From: Schistosoma haematobium
Lineage: Eukaryota; Platyhelminthes; Trematoda; Strigeidida; Schistosomatidae
Direction of reading: 5' to 3'
NCBI RefSeq assembly: GCF_000699445.3
Contig: NC_067200.1
Coordinates: 8,616,450-8,680,449 of the forward strand
Length of the DNA: 64,000 bases
Shown: in pieces, positions 11,520 to 23,994 of the stretch
How the letters are laid out: the number at the start of each line of letters is the position of its first letter
Numbering within the stretch: position 1 is the stretch's first letter
Notes under the pieces: generated by a model
The model's database searches: none
What the model saw: only the letters and a program-made list of their open reading frames with translations
Told to the model about the DNA's origin: nothing
Translations under genes and position numbers: made by a program

Positions 11520-11800
11520 GATAGTAACTCACTGAAGACAATGGTGGACATGTCGCTCAATTTTGTGGATTAATTGATGCTAGACATTAACACAGTTGGA
11601 TACTGGCCGGCTCAGTGATCTAGATTTTAAGCGTTCACGCGCGAGACCAATAGGTCCCGAGTCCGAGTCTCGCAAGGCGGGATCGTGGATACACACTGCT
11701 GAGGAGTCCCATACTAGGACGAGACAGTCATCCAGGGCTTCCAGGTTTTCTATGTTGGTCTAGCTTCAATTGACTCATGATCTCAACCATTGAAATTTGT
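11520..11800 (+). mobile_element. Group B hammerhead SINE
   Basis: Leader, tRNA-like head (GGCTCAGTGATCTAG) and hammerhead are all recognisable. Core strand CTGAGGAG and stem II GTCC/GGAC are intact, but GAAA reads GAGA and stem III is disrupted, so it should be inactive. Confidence 0.8.
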
Positions 11801-12054
11801 TAACAGTCTAGTTATTATTTCATTCATTCTAATAATTTCATTCTAGATGTAGCATAAATTATTTACAAAGTATCAAGGTATCTGTATTGAAATGTTAATC
11901 ATTAAGATTTAATTGTAGATAAGATGGAGTAAATTAAATATGTCATTTTATACAAAAATGAGTGAAATATTTAATTCTCATAGGAATTAACTTAATAAAA
12001 TGTCGCATTATATTATTACAGTGTCATATTGTATTATTATCTAATATTAAAACA

Positions 12055-12840
12055 AAAATTCCACTTTCAAAAATGTATATTCAATTTGCAGCAGTTAAAA
12101 AGCTGATAGTTGATTACAAGTCATACAGTCGCATACCGTTGTTAGTTCACGGTTTCGGTTACGATCAGGAACAGTGTTCAGTTTGTTGTAGTGACTGTGT
12201 AGTCTTTCAGACAAGTTTATGTTAAACGGGTGCTAGCCAGTTGATGAACTCGTCTTGCTGACATGTCGGTATGTTTCCGAATGCTTTTCATGAGGTGTCG
12301 GGATTGGATGGTATTTATAGTTTGAATAAGTTTGAGTGCTCAAAGTAGGTATATGAGCTTAAAATTCTTTTATAGGATAATGAAATAAAACGTTGAATCT
12401 ACTTTGTTGAATTTTGGATCCGAAATAATCATTAAGAAGTATAGACAGTGTATTATATGTCCGTGTTAGAGGTGAAATTCTGGGATCATCCCCAAACAAT
12501 GTTGCTATGAATGTTCTCATTGATCAGGGACGAAATTCGGAGTTTTGAAGGTGATCACATATCGTTCTACGTATGACCATAAATGATGCCAACTGGCAAT
12601 CCGGATTGCTTCTATAGTTGGAATAACGCGCAGTTCCCAGGAAACCTTTAAGTTGCTGGGCTCCGTAGGTAGTATGGTTGCAAAGCTGGAAATTGAAGGA
12701 ATTGACGAAAGGACACAACCTGGAGTGGAGCCTATGGTTTAATTTGGCTCAGCATGGTAAAACTCAACCGGTTCGGACAATATGAAGAATGACAGAATGA
12801 TAGCTTTCCCTTGATTCGATAAGTGGTGGAACATGGCCGT
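12055..12840 (+). pseudogene. 18S rRNA pseudogene fragment
   Basis: About 785 bp follow the middle of eukaryotic 18S rRNA in order. AATTCC ... GCAGCAGTTAAAAAGCT comes first, then a V4-like segment, GTTTGAGTGCTCAAAG, GTGTTAGAGGTGAAATTCT, ACCATAAATGATGCCAACT, GTATGGTTGCAAAGCTG, GGAATTGACG, GAGTGGAGCC, and finally GTGGTGGAACATGGCCGT. Many substitutions hit positions normally invariant (for example GGATCATCC for the usual GGATCGCCGC, and TTAATTTGGCTCAGC for the usual TTAATTTGACTCAAC), and AT content is raised. Both ends are abrupt, and no 5.8S/28S or upstream 18S neighbours it. It is therefore read as an old dispersed nuclear copy, not a working gene. A foreign contaminant is unlikely because schistosome-type repeats flank it. 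Confidence 0.88.
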
Positions 12841-13099
12841 ACTTTCCCGGAGTATTTTATCTTCCCGCTTGCCTGTTTTTGTTCCATAGAACACTGATAT
12901 TAGTGTTCTTTATGTCAGATGAGCCGATAGTAAAACACCATTAATAGTCAGTAAATATTGACGATTTTGAAGTTATCATAACGGACTAATTTTAATTACG
13001 GAACGACTGGAAACAAGACATGATTGGGACCCCTCAACAGTTCACATACATGATCCTTTCATTAATTAAACTTAAGTTACTTATGTCTCTTAATGAACG
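12841..13099. other. Spacer with possible group B remnant
   Basis: GATTGGGACCCCTCAACAG at about 13022-13040 resembles the minus-strand hammerhead part of group B but is too diverged for firm assignment. Confidence 0.3.
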
Positions 13100-13375
13100 T
13101 ATAGTGAGCGAGAGAACAAGTGGGGACAATTGAATGTATTTGAATACAAAATTACAGAATCACTTAGTAAAATCTGAGAACCGTACAATAGAGACTTCAT
13201 TTGAAAATTCTCAGTTAATCGTCGCAGATGTAATTGTTCCTTCGTTTCCACACCAACCATTCTCTGTTCTCATTCTCTTTCCTTAGTTGTTCTTAACATT
13301 CTGCCACCAGGTATTTCACTTTCAATTGATGATACATACTACTTATATCTATCGACATCAGTAGCGCACACCACA
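13100..13375 (-). mobile_element. LTR-like repeat family D, copy 2
   Basis: A minus-strand copy beginning TGTGGTGTG and ending near CTCACTATA. Internal blocks such as GTATTTGAATACAAAATTAC and CACTTTCAATTGATGATAC (plus-strand view) match the other copies. No clear target duplication. Confidence 0.6.
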
Positions 13376-14104
13376 TATGTACAACATTTAGAATGCTGAG
13401 TGTTTTACCATTTTAATTTCCTGATTAAGTTCATCCGTAGTGTAAACAGTGAAGTTCGGCACATATTATATATATACTCTAAAATAATACTGATTTTCCA
13501 TTTCTTATTTTATATGAGATATGACAGCTTATTTCTGTAATTATCTGCTCTCTGATTCTGGCTTGTGATGCGGTTAGATAACGTTCTAAAATTTGATTTC
13601 GAACTTTTTTTTTAATTGTCGTGAACTTTCTAATTAAGAAATTTTATTATGGAGAAATTTCTGAGGTATGCACTGTGGATGAATGACAAATATAATATTG
13701 TCTAGGATCTAGACGACTAGGAAGAACTAGTTGGATATATCATCCTTGTATACGGTTTCTCAGCATTACGAACATACTAATACGTCAGGAGTTGAATTAT
13801 TTATCTTCAAACCCCCCAGTGAATCCTTCAACGTTAGAACCCCTGATTCAGCTTTCAGTGGTATAACTCCAATTTCAAACAATCAACAATATAGCACAAC
13901 AAACATCTAATATCCTTTGTTCCAACTTCCCTATTTCTATGAATGGATCCTTTTGATGAGGATCATACTAAGACAAAATAACTGTCTAATGCTCTCTAGA
14001 TTTTTTTTAAAGTAACCTAAATGATATCAGTTTATGAGAAATATAATCTTTAATTTTAATTAATCTCTACAAATCTCCCAATGTAACAGTCATTCTTTGT
14101 GAAG
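13376..14104. other. AT-rich stretch, nothing recognised
   Basis: No supported gene, RNA or repeat. Confidence 0.5.
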
Positions 14105-15010
14105 ACTACGTAATGAATTCATTCATATTTCGGGGATCCAATCCAATAGTACTTGTTCCGCCTTCGTACTTTGTGCTATGCCTACATTTTCCAGTCCACG
14201 AGAACTAGCCATTGGGTCACCAAATTTACGAAGAGTGTTTCTCGTCGGCTCTCCATTTTGCCGAGGTGAATGACCACACTAGGATCCTGTATGCGTGTTT
14301 CAGAGACACAGCATACATCGATGGTACGAGATTCTAGATTGTCAGCCAAGAGGGCCTGATGGCCGACTTAACATAGGGTACGTACGTTGAAGTCTGCAAT
14401 GTGTAGTTTGTAGCGAGGTTTCAGTAGACCTGTGACAGTGTTCTGCGCACTAGAATGGTTGGCTATGGTGAAGTCAAAAGAGCAAGTTTAGAGTTGAAAG
14501 TCGATGTAGGAGGAATAATAGGAAGTGAAGAGGGAAGTTGATTATGAGTACAGTGGTCTTGAGTGCTGTTAGAGGTATGAGGGCGGTTATCACTTCCCGG
14601 TTGCCTACACCATGGAAGGGTTCTTCTGGAGGTACCTGAAAAGGAAACTGGATTAGAGGTGGTCTTAGTGACCTGAGAGCGTGACGGCAATGCCCAAGGA
14701 ACAACTGCTTGAGGTCGGTCACACACGACCCTTTTATGAGTAATTTTTGTGTTAGCTCCGTGCTTGTTGAGACCTTACCGCCGGAGACGGATATCTGTGA
14801 GATAAGACGAGGTGTGCATTTTTAGGGTCGACCTTTTCTAACCCCACCCCTCCTTGTGGGAAGGCAGCATCGCTGTTATGCTGTTTGACTGAAGGAAACA
14901 CGTTACTGCTGTCACACCTCTGTACAGTCAGTAGTACGACTTTGCACTCAGACCTTGAGTTTGCTGCTTTTAGTCTTACCACTCTTCAACGGACCTGTCT
15001 GGCATGGTAG
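14105..15010 (-). mobile_element. Second non-LTR retrotransposon family, 5' region with endonuclease start
   Basis: This GC-richer 0.9-kb block reads on the minus strand into an endonuclease N-terminus at about 14440-14270: RYKLHIADFNVRTLC, a stop, GHQALLADNLESRTIDVC, then CVSETRIQDPSVVIHLG. The N-V-R and S-E-T residues fit the first catalytic motifs of APE-type endonucleases. An N-terminal region of uncertain function with several frames lies upstream (15000-14450). The in-frame stop and frame changes make it defunct. It differs from the RTE family (GTWNVRTMWETGK). A CR1-like affiliation is possible but unproven. Confidence 0.65.
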
Positions 15011-15489
15011 GACCTTGAGGAAAATAATTAATAGTTAATGCACCTAGTCGTTTCAACTGATACATTCAACATGCATTAAGGGATTTGAATGGGGGATGAT
15101 TACTTGTTAAATACTGGCCAGAATAATGACTAAGAAAAGGGAAACTTTAATAGATTTTCAGGTATAGACATTTTATTAATGCATTTTTAATGGTAATTAG
15201 ACTAACGTTTCCGGTATGACAAATAGTTCTCATAATATTAAATAACAGTAATAATAATAATAACTGATTTATGTATTTAAACAATTAAAATGAGAACAAT
15301 TAATCATATTATTGATTTTTATTGAAAAAAAAATAGTTGATAGGTAATCATTGATTCATTCATGAAAACTGTAAGACAGTATGAGCTTTTCAATTAAACA
15401 CTATCTATTGGACAAGGAATACAAGATGAGTGTAATAGAAGTATTTAAATAATCAATAATTTGAGGGAATTTACTCGAAAATCTGATAG
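15011..15489. other. AT-rich stretch, nothing recognised
   Basis: Contains only a short AAT run near 15250. Confidence 0.5.
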
Positions 15490-15675
15490 GTTAGACTGGA
15501 GGCCCTGGGTTCGAGTCTCACGAGCGAGATCGTGGATGCGCGTTGTTGAGGAGTCCCACAATAGGACGAAACGGCCGTCCAGTGCTTCCAGGTTTTCCAT
15601 GGTGGTCTAGCTTCAATTGACTCATGATGTCAACTGTTTAAATTACTACAATCTCCACAAAACCCCTACTGATAC
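15490..15675 (+). mobile_element. Group B hammerhead SINE, 5'-truncated
   Basis: Starts inside the head (GGCCCTGGGTTCGAGTCTC), then a hammerhead with stem II, GAAA, stem III ACGGCCGT and GTC all consensus. The core C3 is T (TTGAGGAG) and stem I is weakened to wobble pairs, so activity is doubtful. The tail ends in AAACCCCTACTGAT. Confidence 0.85.
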
Positions 15676-16011
15676 TAATCTAAATGTATCACATACTGTG
15701 TGTGTGTGTACATACTAGTTAAATGCCAAATAATACATGGGAGATATTGGTAGATTTATATTATTTGAGTACATTTTGATTTGGTTTGTCAATCAAAACT
15801 TTCTATTCATTTTTAATCATTTTGTTACTTTGTCAGGTTGGGAAATGCATAATTGAAGAGAATATATTAACATAAGAACTGAATAACTGTCTAATCAAAT
15901 TACAAATATAAGATTACTGAAATTTATGTAAATTAGGAGACTATAATAATCATTAACATAGTTAACTTTCAGCTATCTCAACAGTCTCATTGAACTTGAT
16001 AATCGACATTA

Positions 16012-16545
16012 CTTACTTTCTTACTTACTTACACCTGTTACTCCTCGTAAAGGAACATAGGCCGCTCACCAGCATTCGCCACCCAACCCTGTCCTAAACA
16101 ATCCTTTCGAGCTTCTTCCAGTTGTTATTCATCCTTTTCATATCTGGTTCTATTTGTCGACGTAATGTATTCTCTGGCCTTCCTCTTTTCTGTTCCCCTT
16201 TAGCATCCCAAGTTAGGGCTTGCCTCGTGGTGCAATTTGATGATTTGCGTAATGTATATCCAAACCATTTCAATCGTCTTTTCCGAATTCCCTCTTCACC
16301 TGGAAGCTGGTTTGTTCTCTCCCACAGAAGGCTGTTGCTGATGGAATTCGGCCAATAGATATTGAGTACCTTGTGTAGACAACTATTTATAAATACTTGT
16401 ACCTTCTTGATGATGGTTGTAGTAGTTCTCCACTTTTCAGCTCCGTACCGTAGAACTGTGTTGACGTTCGTATTGAAGATTCTCACTTTGATATTAGTTG
16501 AAAGTTGTTTTGAGTTCCATATGTTCTTCAATTGTAGGGATGCGG
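16012..16545 (-). mobile_element. RTE-like retrotransposon, 3' end fragment
   Basis: A minus-strand frame of 145 codons (16531-16094) gives the ORF2 C-terminal region: [50 protein letters not shown], then [12 protein letters not shown]. The 3' tail (GTAAGTAAGTAAG) is at 16012-16030. No RT domain is left. It is closer to the copy at 27178-27655 ([15 protein letters not shown]) than to the copy at 8731, suggesting two subfamilies. Confidence 0.85.
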
Positions 16546-16559
16546 CCCATTATTTTTTT

Positions 16560-17249
16560 TGAATGTGAATATAACTCGGCAAGTTGAATTTGTAAGTTTC
16601 GAAATAGTTGTCGTTCTGTTTAGCTACAAAATAGTTTTTATTTCATTGTTTTGCAAGTTATTTGTAGTCAATTATTCACATCAAATTACTGACTGGAAAC
16701 ACTTTTATTTTAGACTACATTTAGTCCATATTGGGGTTCTCATGAGCTACAAGCGGGTTGCTAACTCTTTGCTAAACCGCTTTCGTTTTCTAGATTTTAC
16801 AACTAGTGTTGAGAACAAGATCACAGATGTGGATGACCAATCTTATATTTTACACAATAATACAGAGTTCTTAGTTAAATTACATAAACCATACATTGAA
16901 TAATTCATTTGCGAATTTCCGTCATTTATCCTTCACATTCTGTAAGATTCTTTCAATCCAAAATTACTTTTTATTTACGTTTTTGTTCTCTTCAACTCGA
17001 TCTTCTTAGTCTTATACCGCTAGATTTTCCGTTTCTGTTTGATGTTACATACAACTTAAGTAGCACACATCACACTAGTACTAGACCTGAAAAGGCTCCG
17101 AAGAAATTTCTAAATTACGATACTTTCTATCGAATAGTTGCAAGTTTCTCTAGAAAATGGTTAATTCCTTATAAATGAGAATATTAAGATCTGACTTGTT
17201 CATTATGATAATCAGATAAAGATGTATTTACTGTATATCTGTCAGAAGA
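16560..17249. other. Open but unrecognised stretch
   Basis: Two plus-strand frames of 114 and 89 codons (16559-16903, 16909-17178) are separated by a stop. They are rich in F, L and V and show no family motif. I do not treat them as genes; they may be remains of an element next to the Penelope-like fragment. Confidence 0.35.
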
Positions 17250-18250
17250 AAAATCAAATTACCTCTTCAAAGAACAAATAGTGTTAGAATGTATGTGTTG
17301 GTTGGCACAGTCAAATTCAAGGTTCCTTTTACAGCTTATTTTAACTAAATAGTCTATAAACGATAGCTCATTATGTCCATATTCATTCTCCAAATTGAAT
17401 CCAATCTGAAAAGGAAGTGTTTTTATCTGTCTAAAAAAGGCTTTTAAAGAATACATTTTGAATAATAACAAATGTATCATAAATATCTCTATAATAAATG
17501 TGTGGTCTATCGATACGGGAAAAAAAATTGAAAAACTCCTTATGGGACATGATTAGGATATATGGGAACCGATTGTTTGAAGAGATTACGAGATCACGCA
17601 AATCTGCGAACTGGACAAAAACTCAGCTACACAATGGCAAGATAAGCAAACAATTCCGATGCGTCGAAGCCTCACTAACTAGTAGGAGAAGTTCAGGTTC
17701 AGAAGAGGAGAAATGTAGTCCGAAAGCAGCCAGAAGCACGAACAACAACAACAAGCAGATCTCAAGCGTATATTTACAGCATAAATATGTCCCTGGGAAA
17801 CGTCGCAAAATGGCATATTAAAAGAGACAAATGACATTTTAGGTCCTGCCAAGTGAGAAATACAGTATGAGGGTGAAAATGTGAGCTTTTGGAGCGAAAA
17901 CAAGAAATTTGAATTTCCAAAATAAAATTACAAAAATAATACGTTTACCAAGTGATTTTTGACGATCTAGCATCCACAACAGTTACTTCGTTTGTTTGCA
18001 TATAGCTACTCAGAATGTAAATAATGTTGAATCGAAGCATAATCTTAGAAGGTTTATGAATGAACCAGTGACAAATTACCGTTCAATTGACAGAATATAA
18101 TCATTTTCTGATAAATCGTTGATAAAATCCAGATATCCCTCAATCGAAATACACGCGTATAAAGACTTAACATCAAAACGTATCACTGTTTCGTTTTCAT
18201 TCATGATTAAGAATCACGTTTTTGATTTCAAGTCGTAAAATTCTTCAACT
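17250..18250 (-). pseudogene. Penelope-like element, reverse transcriptase remnant with insertion
   Basis: Minus-strand pieces follow the order of a Penelope-like RT. FDVKSLYACISIEGYLDF (about 18205-18150) is motif A style. Next comes NLLRLCFDSTLFTF, a stop, then AICKQTK (about 18040-17970), the region before the usual GxxMGSPLS motif. After about 450 bp of unrelated sequence (about 17485-17935), FKAFFRQIKTLPFQIGF and NELSFIDYLVK (17440-17330) follow, the thumb-side region. Stops and the insertion destroy the gene. Such RTs normally pair with a C-terminal GIY-YIG endonuclease; one from this class survives at 38835-39222. Confidence 0.75.
17485..17935. repeat. Insertion inside the Penelope-like RT remnant
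   Basis: This segment breaks the RT homology. It contains a 107-codon plus frame (17498-17821) with a Ser/Arg-rich middle (SLTSRRSSGSEEE) and an Asn run. The composition is less AT-rich than its flanks. The frame matches no family I know, and the identity of the insert is open. Confidence 0.35.
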
Positions 18251-18289
18251 ACATTGTGTAAATCTTATAAAAAAAGGCATCAACATGCT

Positions 18290-18835
18290 TTTCGCGTATT
18301 TATTTATTTATTCGAACACATAAATATTAGTACAAGGGAGCATCAAATAGATATGCACCACACAATAACAATGAGACCAGTAGCAGTGATCATTGATTTC
18401 TGTAAGGGTTGTGATGCTGCCGGGTGCCAAAACCGAGGCAGGTGGTCCTCTTAGTAGGTCACACCCCGAGCCCTTGACCTAAAGGTCTGATGCACAAGGA
18501 AGTGGAGCAACTGTAGTAGATGCAGTCTCATGGTGGCTGGTAACCAACGATTGGTTTATACATCATTTGTTCCCTCAGGATCCTGGATCCCATGTACACC
18601 ATTGGTTTTGAATCAGGATTTTCCAACTCCCCTAGGTGAACTCTTCGTGTCCGCAAACTCGGTTAAAGCGCTGAAGATCCTCTTTTCGTCCTTCCAGTTT
18701 CGTAAACAACATCCTTTGCGCCAGAAGACATTGAGTAGGACTTTCCTGATAATGGTTATATACAAGTAGCTATGTGAGAGCGTTTCGAGAGGGAGAGCGG
18801 ACTCTTGCTACTCTCGTCCGTACCAGAGCATTTTA
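18290..18835 (+). repeat. Dispersed repeat family C, copy 1
   Basis: Diagnostic blocks, in order: CATCAAATAGATATGCACCA, ACACCCCGAGCCCTTGACCT, AAGGTCTGATGCACAAGG, CACCATTGGTTTTGAATCAG, CGTAAACAACATCC, and GTACCAGAGCATTTTAAGG. Other copies are at 32800-33050 (+, partial), 45485-45895 (+) and 50772-51275 (-). No coding motif was recognised. It is presumably a non-autonomous interspersed element of about 550 bp; the class is unknown. Confidence 0.65.
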
Positions 18836-18859
18836 AGGCAAACTGATGTTTGTTGGCAG

Positions 18860-19125
18860 AGGGGATTCGAAACCAGGACCTTCGGTCTCATGCACAAATG
18901 CCGAACATCTAGACCATTAAGCCGATCAGGTTTTTGATTGGTTCATATTTAGTGATATTTGCAAAGTCTACTAAATGGTATGCCAGGTTTATAAGTATAT
19001 TTGACAAACTATAGCATTATGACAACAGCAGTGTGTATCCACAACCCTACGACAGGGGGTCGAACCGAGGAGCTTTGGTTTCTCTGTGTGCGTTAAACCT
19101 TTAAACTACAGTATCGATCTAATTT
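18860..19125 (-). mobile_element. Two group B head fragments
   Basis: 18860-18935 is a minus-strand tRNA-like head (ATTCGAAACCAGGACC, TAGACCATTAAGCCG). 19020-19125 is a second, more diverged copy (CAGCAGTGTGTATCCAC then TCGAACCGAGG). Neither has a usable hammerhead. Confidence 0.65.
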
Positions 19126-19860
19126 CAGTTTGTTTGCAATATTGGGTACTCCTAAGCAGTCCTATGGTATGACAAACGAGTAATCCAGTACTTAATTATT
19201 ATCTACTTGTGATTAGTTTGTGATGTGACCCAAGAAAATTCGATAGTCGTCACAAATCCTTAACACTAAACGGAACTCTATATGTAACATGTTTTAAGTC
19301 ATTTAGTTCACCGGTAGTGGTTTTTTAAAATGCTTTAAGTTGATAAACATATTTGTGATGCAATCAAACAGTGAATATAATATTGTTCTCAAGCCGTACT
19401 GAGAAAATACCTACTCCCACTACATATTTTATGTTAGAGAACTTGATGTCATTCAAGGCACGTAGTCTAGGACGATAGAGTGGCAGAATAGTATTCTGCC
19501 GTCCTTACTCTTAACTCCATATCTCAATACTAAATTTCTTAATTCTGTAACTAAAAGAGTGGAGAGGATTCATTTTATTATAGCTGGTGTTAATTCGTGA
19601 TGAAAATCATAACAATAATTCATAATCATAACTCTTAACACCTGATCCTAACTGATTTCATAATAGCTGATATCAGTCGATGACGGATACCTTATAGAGA
19701 TGTAAGCCTAGCTCACAGCTCTAGCCCAACTCCTAATAATGTAGTCTTTGTCAATTACTAGAAAAATAGTCCTATATATAAAGATTAATTATTTATGTCA
19801 AAAATATTATTTCACTGTTATGTTATTTTCAGTATGGGATTGTGTGGATTGTTGAATTTC
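19126..19860. other. AT-rich stretch, nothing recognised
   Basis: A short block around 19585-19610 (TTAATTCGTGATGAAAATCAT) recurs near 42620 (CAGTTCGTGATGAAAATCC). Otherwise nothing. Confidence 0.4.
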
Positions 19861-19861
19861 A

Positions 19862-20290
19862 TTCAAATTGTGAACTGATCAATGTTAGAACACGAATGAA
19901 AATCTGAAAGCACTGGACGGCCATTTCATTCCAGTATAACATTCTTTAGCTGTGTGCATCCACGATTTCGCATACGAGAATCAAACTCAGGACTCTGAGC
20001 TTCTCTCGAACGCCCAATCTTTAGATCACCGAGCCGGCATCCAACGGTGTTATTTTGTAGCTCCAAACAATCCATGATATTGTGTGACCATTTCCCATTG
20101 ATTTTGGTGAGTAACTGCCTCATACCCGACTCGAGTGAAATCCAAATTGCATAGCTTTTCACCAGAACTTCGAGAACAATCTCTTGAAGCTACTTAACAG
20201 TGAGCACTTGGTATTAGGACGAGACAGCTGTTTGATGCTTTCAAGTTTCCAATGGATGTCTAGCACTGATCAGTTCATGATTTCAATGTT
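19862..20290. mobile_element. Group B SINE, inverted pair
   Basis: A nearly complete but diverged minus copy (19862-20210) meets a plus 3' part (20210-20290: TATTAGGACGAGACAGC, then AGTTCATGATTTCAATG). Both hammerheads are degraded. Confidence 0.7.
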
Positions 20291-20461
20291 ATTTCATTCT
20301 TATTTGTTTTATAACCAAACATTTTCCTAATTGGATAATAAGTAACTCAATGTCATCGCTATACTAAACTTTAGCCGAATTCGCTTTATTCATTACTGTG
20401 TTTTTGAGTTATTTCTGCTCAATAAAATTTAAACAAAGCACGGAATTACATTTTATCTCAA

Positions 20462-21566
<1,105 letters not shown>

Positions 21567-22263
21567 ACGAGGAAATATGTGTATTTACATATTAGCAAAG
21601 ATATAATGAGTAAATTATTCAATGTATTCACTTGATTCATGTTTCTTATCTGAAATCATCCTTTTTAAAGTTAAAAATTATCAATACAAACTATTTTGTT
21701 TTTTTCTATTTATTTGTTTACATGAGATAAGAACAGTTTTGGTCAGAAGAAATAGTCATTTATCACTTATGATCAATAATTCGGATACTGTAAAATGTAC
21801 TCACAGACACACACACATACGCACACCTACGTATATACGACTTGTTTAATAGTTGTTACCATCATTGAAAAACTTTTCATTGTTTTTCAAGAATGCAAAA
21901 TTTTAACAAACTATCATGTAAATAAACGTATGTATGTATGTATGTATGTATGTATGTGTGTGTGTGTATGCTCTTAACTGTTTCATACAAACTGATGATA
22001 AATGGTGTTCAGTAATCTATCCTGTTTCAATGTTCAATATACTTATTGTATCTAGCACATTTGATCATCTTCTCATTCATTAATGATTATTTACTGTATG
22101 TATAATTGAGTGTTTCATTTCAAGTATTTGAAATTATTCACACTTGACTCCTGTGGACATATCCAGTGTAAATTAACTTAATATGCTGAATGAAAAGTAC
22201 AAATTTAATAAAATTTAAAGCTTAAAATGAAATATTCAAAGCAAATTGTACCTCTATATACAG
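21567..22263. other. AT-rich stretch with short microsatellites
   Basis: Contains CACACA runs at about 21805-21825 and (ATGT)n passing into (GT)n at 21928-21968. Frames crossing these are low-complexity. Confidence 0.6.
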
Positions 22264-22482
22264 TACTCACTTACTTACTTATTTACACCTGTTACTTCTC
22301 GTGAAGGAGCATAGGCTGCTCACCAGCATTCTCCATCCAACTGTGTCCTGGGCAATCCTTTCCAGTTGTTATTCATCCTTTTCATATTTGCTTCCGATTC
22401 CCGGATGCAGTATGTTCTTTGGCCTTCCTCGTTTTCCGTTTCCCTTCAGGATTCCAAGTTAGGGTTTGCCTCATGATACAGT
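22264..22482 (-). mobile_element. RTE-like retrotransposon, 3' terminal fragment
   Basis: Minus-strand ORF2 end with an AAGTAAGTAAGT-type tail at 22264-22285 and the AGGAGTAACAGG-type terminus. Truncated at 22482 in the RQALTW region. Confidence 0.85.
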
Positions 22483-22842
22483 ACCCACTAGAAAATATTA
22501 AAAACCACCCTCATTATTAAAAACAATTGAATTGTATTACATAACTTCAGTTTGATATTATAAGTTGGAGATTAAAATGAAAAGGATTCAGTAAAAGTTT
22601 CTTTTCGATTGTTGTTTACTGATGGACTTCGTAGAAAGAAAAAATTTATTATCATTGTATCAGTGGACGTTATTTACAATATGCCAGCACCATAGAAGAA
22701 TTCCCTGTGGAATAACAAAATTATTGAGGCTAACCTTTATTATTATTATTATTACCATTATTATAATGAGAACAATCAATAATATAATGTAGGCAGGTAA
22801 CATTGTATAGTATATGTCATGAATTTATTAACATGGATATCC
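22483..22842. other. AT-rich stretch, nothing recognised
   Basis: Contains a (TTA)n run near 22737-22753. It abuts the left palindrome arm. Confidence 0.5.
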
Positions 22843-23034
22843 AGGTTCTGATTAGATGGAAACTATTAGCTCATTTAAAGACCGCGCAGAATTCGTCGTG
22901 TTTCTATAGAGCTGACCCGACAGTTTCCTTTAAAATTAGTTTTGTTAACCTATTTATAAAATAAGGTTTAATAGTCATAAAATTATTCATTTATTTATTA
23001 AGTTGATTATATTATAACTATATTATCTACATTC

Positions 23035-23230
23035 ACCTGGCATTGTTTGGCTTGTATCTTCCCATTGAGGTTTAAGACTGCAATTGATCATTCTGTTATT
23101 GGCATATGTGCATACTGTGCGTATGCCTCGATACTGCCTTAATTCACAAGCTTGTTGTAAGCAATGATGGATAGTGGCTAGCAGTGGAATCCAAGACGCG
23201 CGTTTCGTCCTATTTAGGAATCGTCAGCAT
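23035..23230 (-). mobile_element. Group A SINE 3' part with hammerhead remnant (mirrored at 26054-26249)
   Basis: A minus-strand post-ribozyme segment plus catalytic region: CTGACGA, GAAA and stem III ACGCGCGT with GTC are kept. Stem I is lost because the element is cut right upstream (AATG instead of CCAG), and G10.1 is T. The exact mirror is on the plus strand at 26054-26249. Confidence 0.85.
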
Positions 23231-23354
23231 TTTGCCGTTTGATGTTCGTTGTGATTGTTTATCAACACATATTAGTTTAACCTAAATACTAAGCTGATCT
23301 AAGTTAGACCATCTTCGAAAATTTTGGGAGCACTAGACGAACGTTTCATTCTAA

Positions 23355-23629
23355 TGTGGTATGTGCTACTGATATCGACAGATATAAGTACTATGTATCA
23401 TCAATGGAAAGTGAAATACCCGGTGGTAGAAGGTTAAGAAGATCTAAGAAAAGAGAATGAGAACAATGAATGATTGGTGTAGAAACGAAAGAAAAATGAA
23501 GCCTATGACGATTGATTGACGTTTTGCAAATGAATTATTTACTGTATGATTCTCAGATTTTACAAAGATGTTCTGTAATTTTGTGTCCAAATACATTTAG
23601 TTGTCTCGCTTGTGGTCTTGTTCACTACG
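23355..23629 (+). mobile_element. LTR-like repeat family D, copy 3 (mirrored at 25655-25929)
   Basis: Begins TGTGGTATGTGCTACTG and ends TTCACTACG. Both flanks contain CGTTTCATTCTA, consistent with insertion into a group B hammerhead region. Confidence 0.6.
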
Positions 23630-23994
23630 CGATCATTCCACGTTTCATTCTAGTATGAGATTCTTAAGCTGTATGTATCTACAACTCCATATGCGGAAAA
23701 CATAACTTCCAGAACGTTTGAAATTATGGTAACATTCAAGATATACTTTAGGAATTCAATCAATTAATGTTGTTTTCATTAGAATATTTTATCCCTGATT
23801 CACCAATAATTTTCGTCTACAGACTATTTGTTATTGATTTGTCTGTGTGCTCCTAGATCATTTAAACTGCTGATTGATCTAAATTCAAATCTACCGATAT
23901 TCTTTCTTAGAATACTGTGACAATTTATTTTTGTTATTGAATATATTCTTATCAGTATGGGGAATTTGTGGAGATCATAGTATTTTCGTAGTTG

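Noticed and set aside
11962..12718. Frames at 11962-12225 (+) and 12524-12718 (-)
   Set aside because: They overlap the 18S rRNA pseudogene and are chance frames.
16559..17178. Two consecutive plus-strand frames of 114 and 89 codons
   Set aside because: Hydrophobic, AT-driven composition, separate frames, and no recognisable domain or splice logic.
21795..21977. Frame rich in H-T and Y-V-C-M repeats
   Set aside because: Pure microsatellite translation (CACA and ATGT runs).
23195..23230. Active hammerhead in the palindrome arms (and 26054-26100)
   Set aside because: Core strands are present, but stem I is missing because of truncation and G10.1 is mutated.
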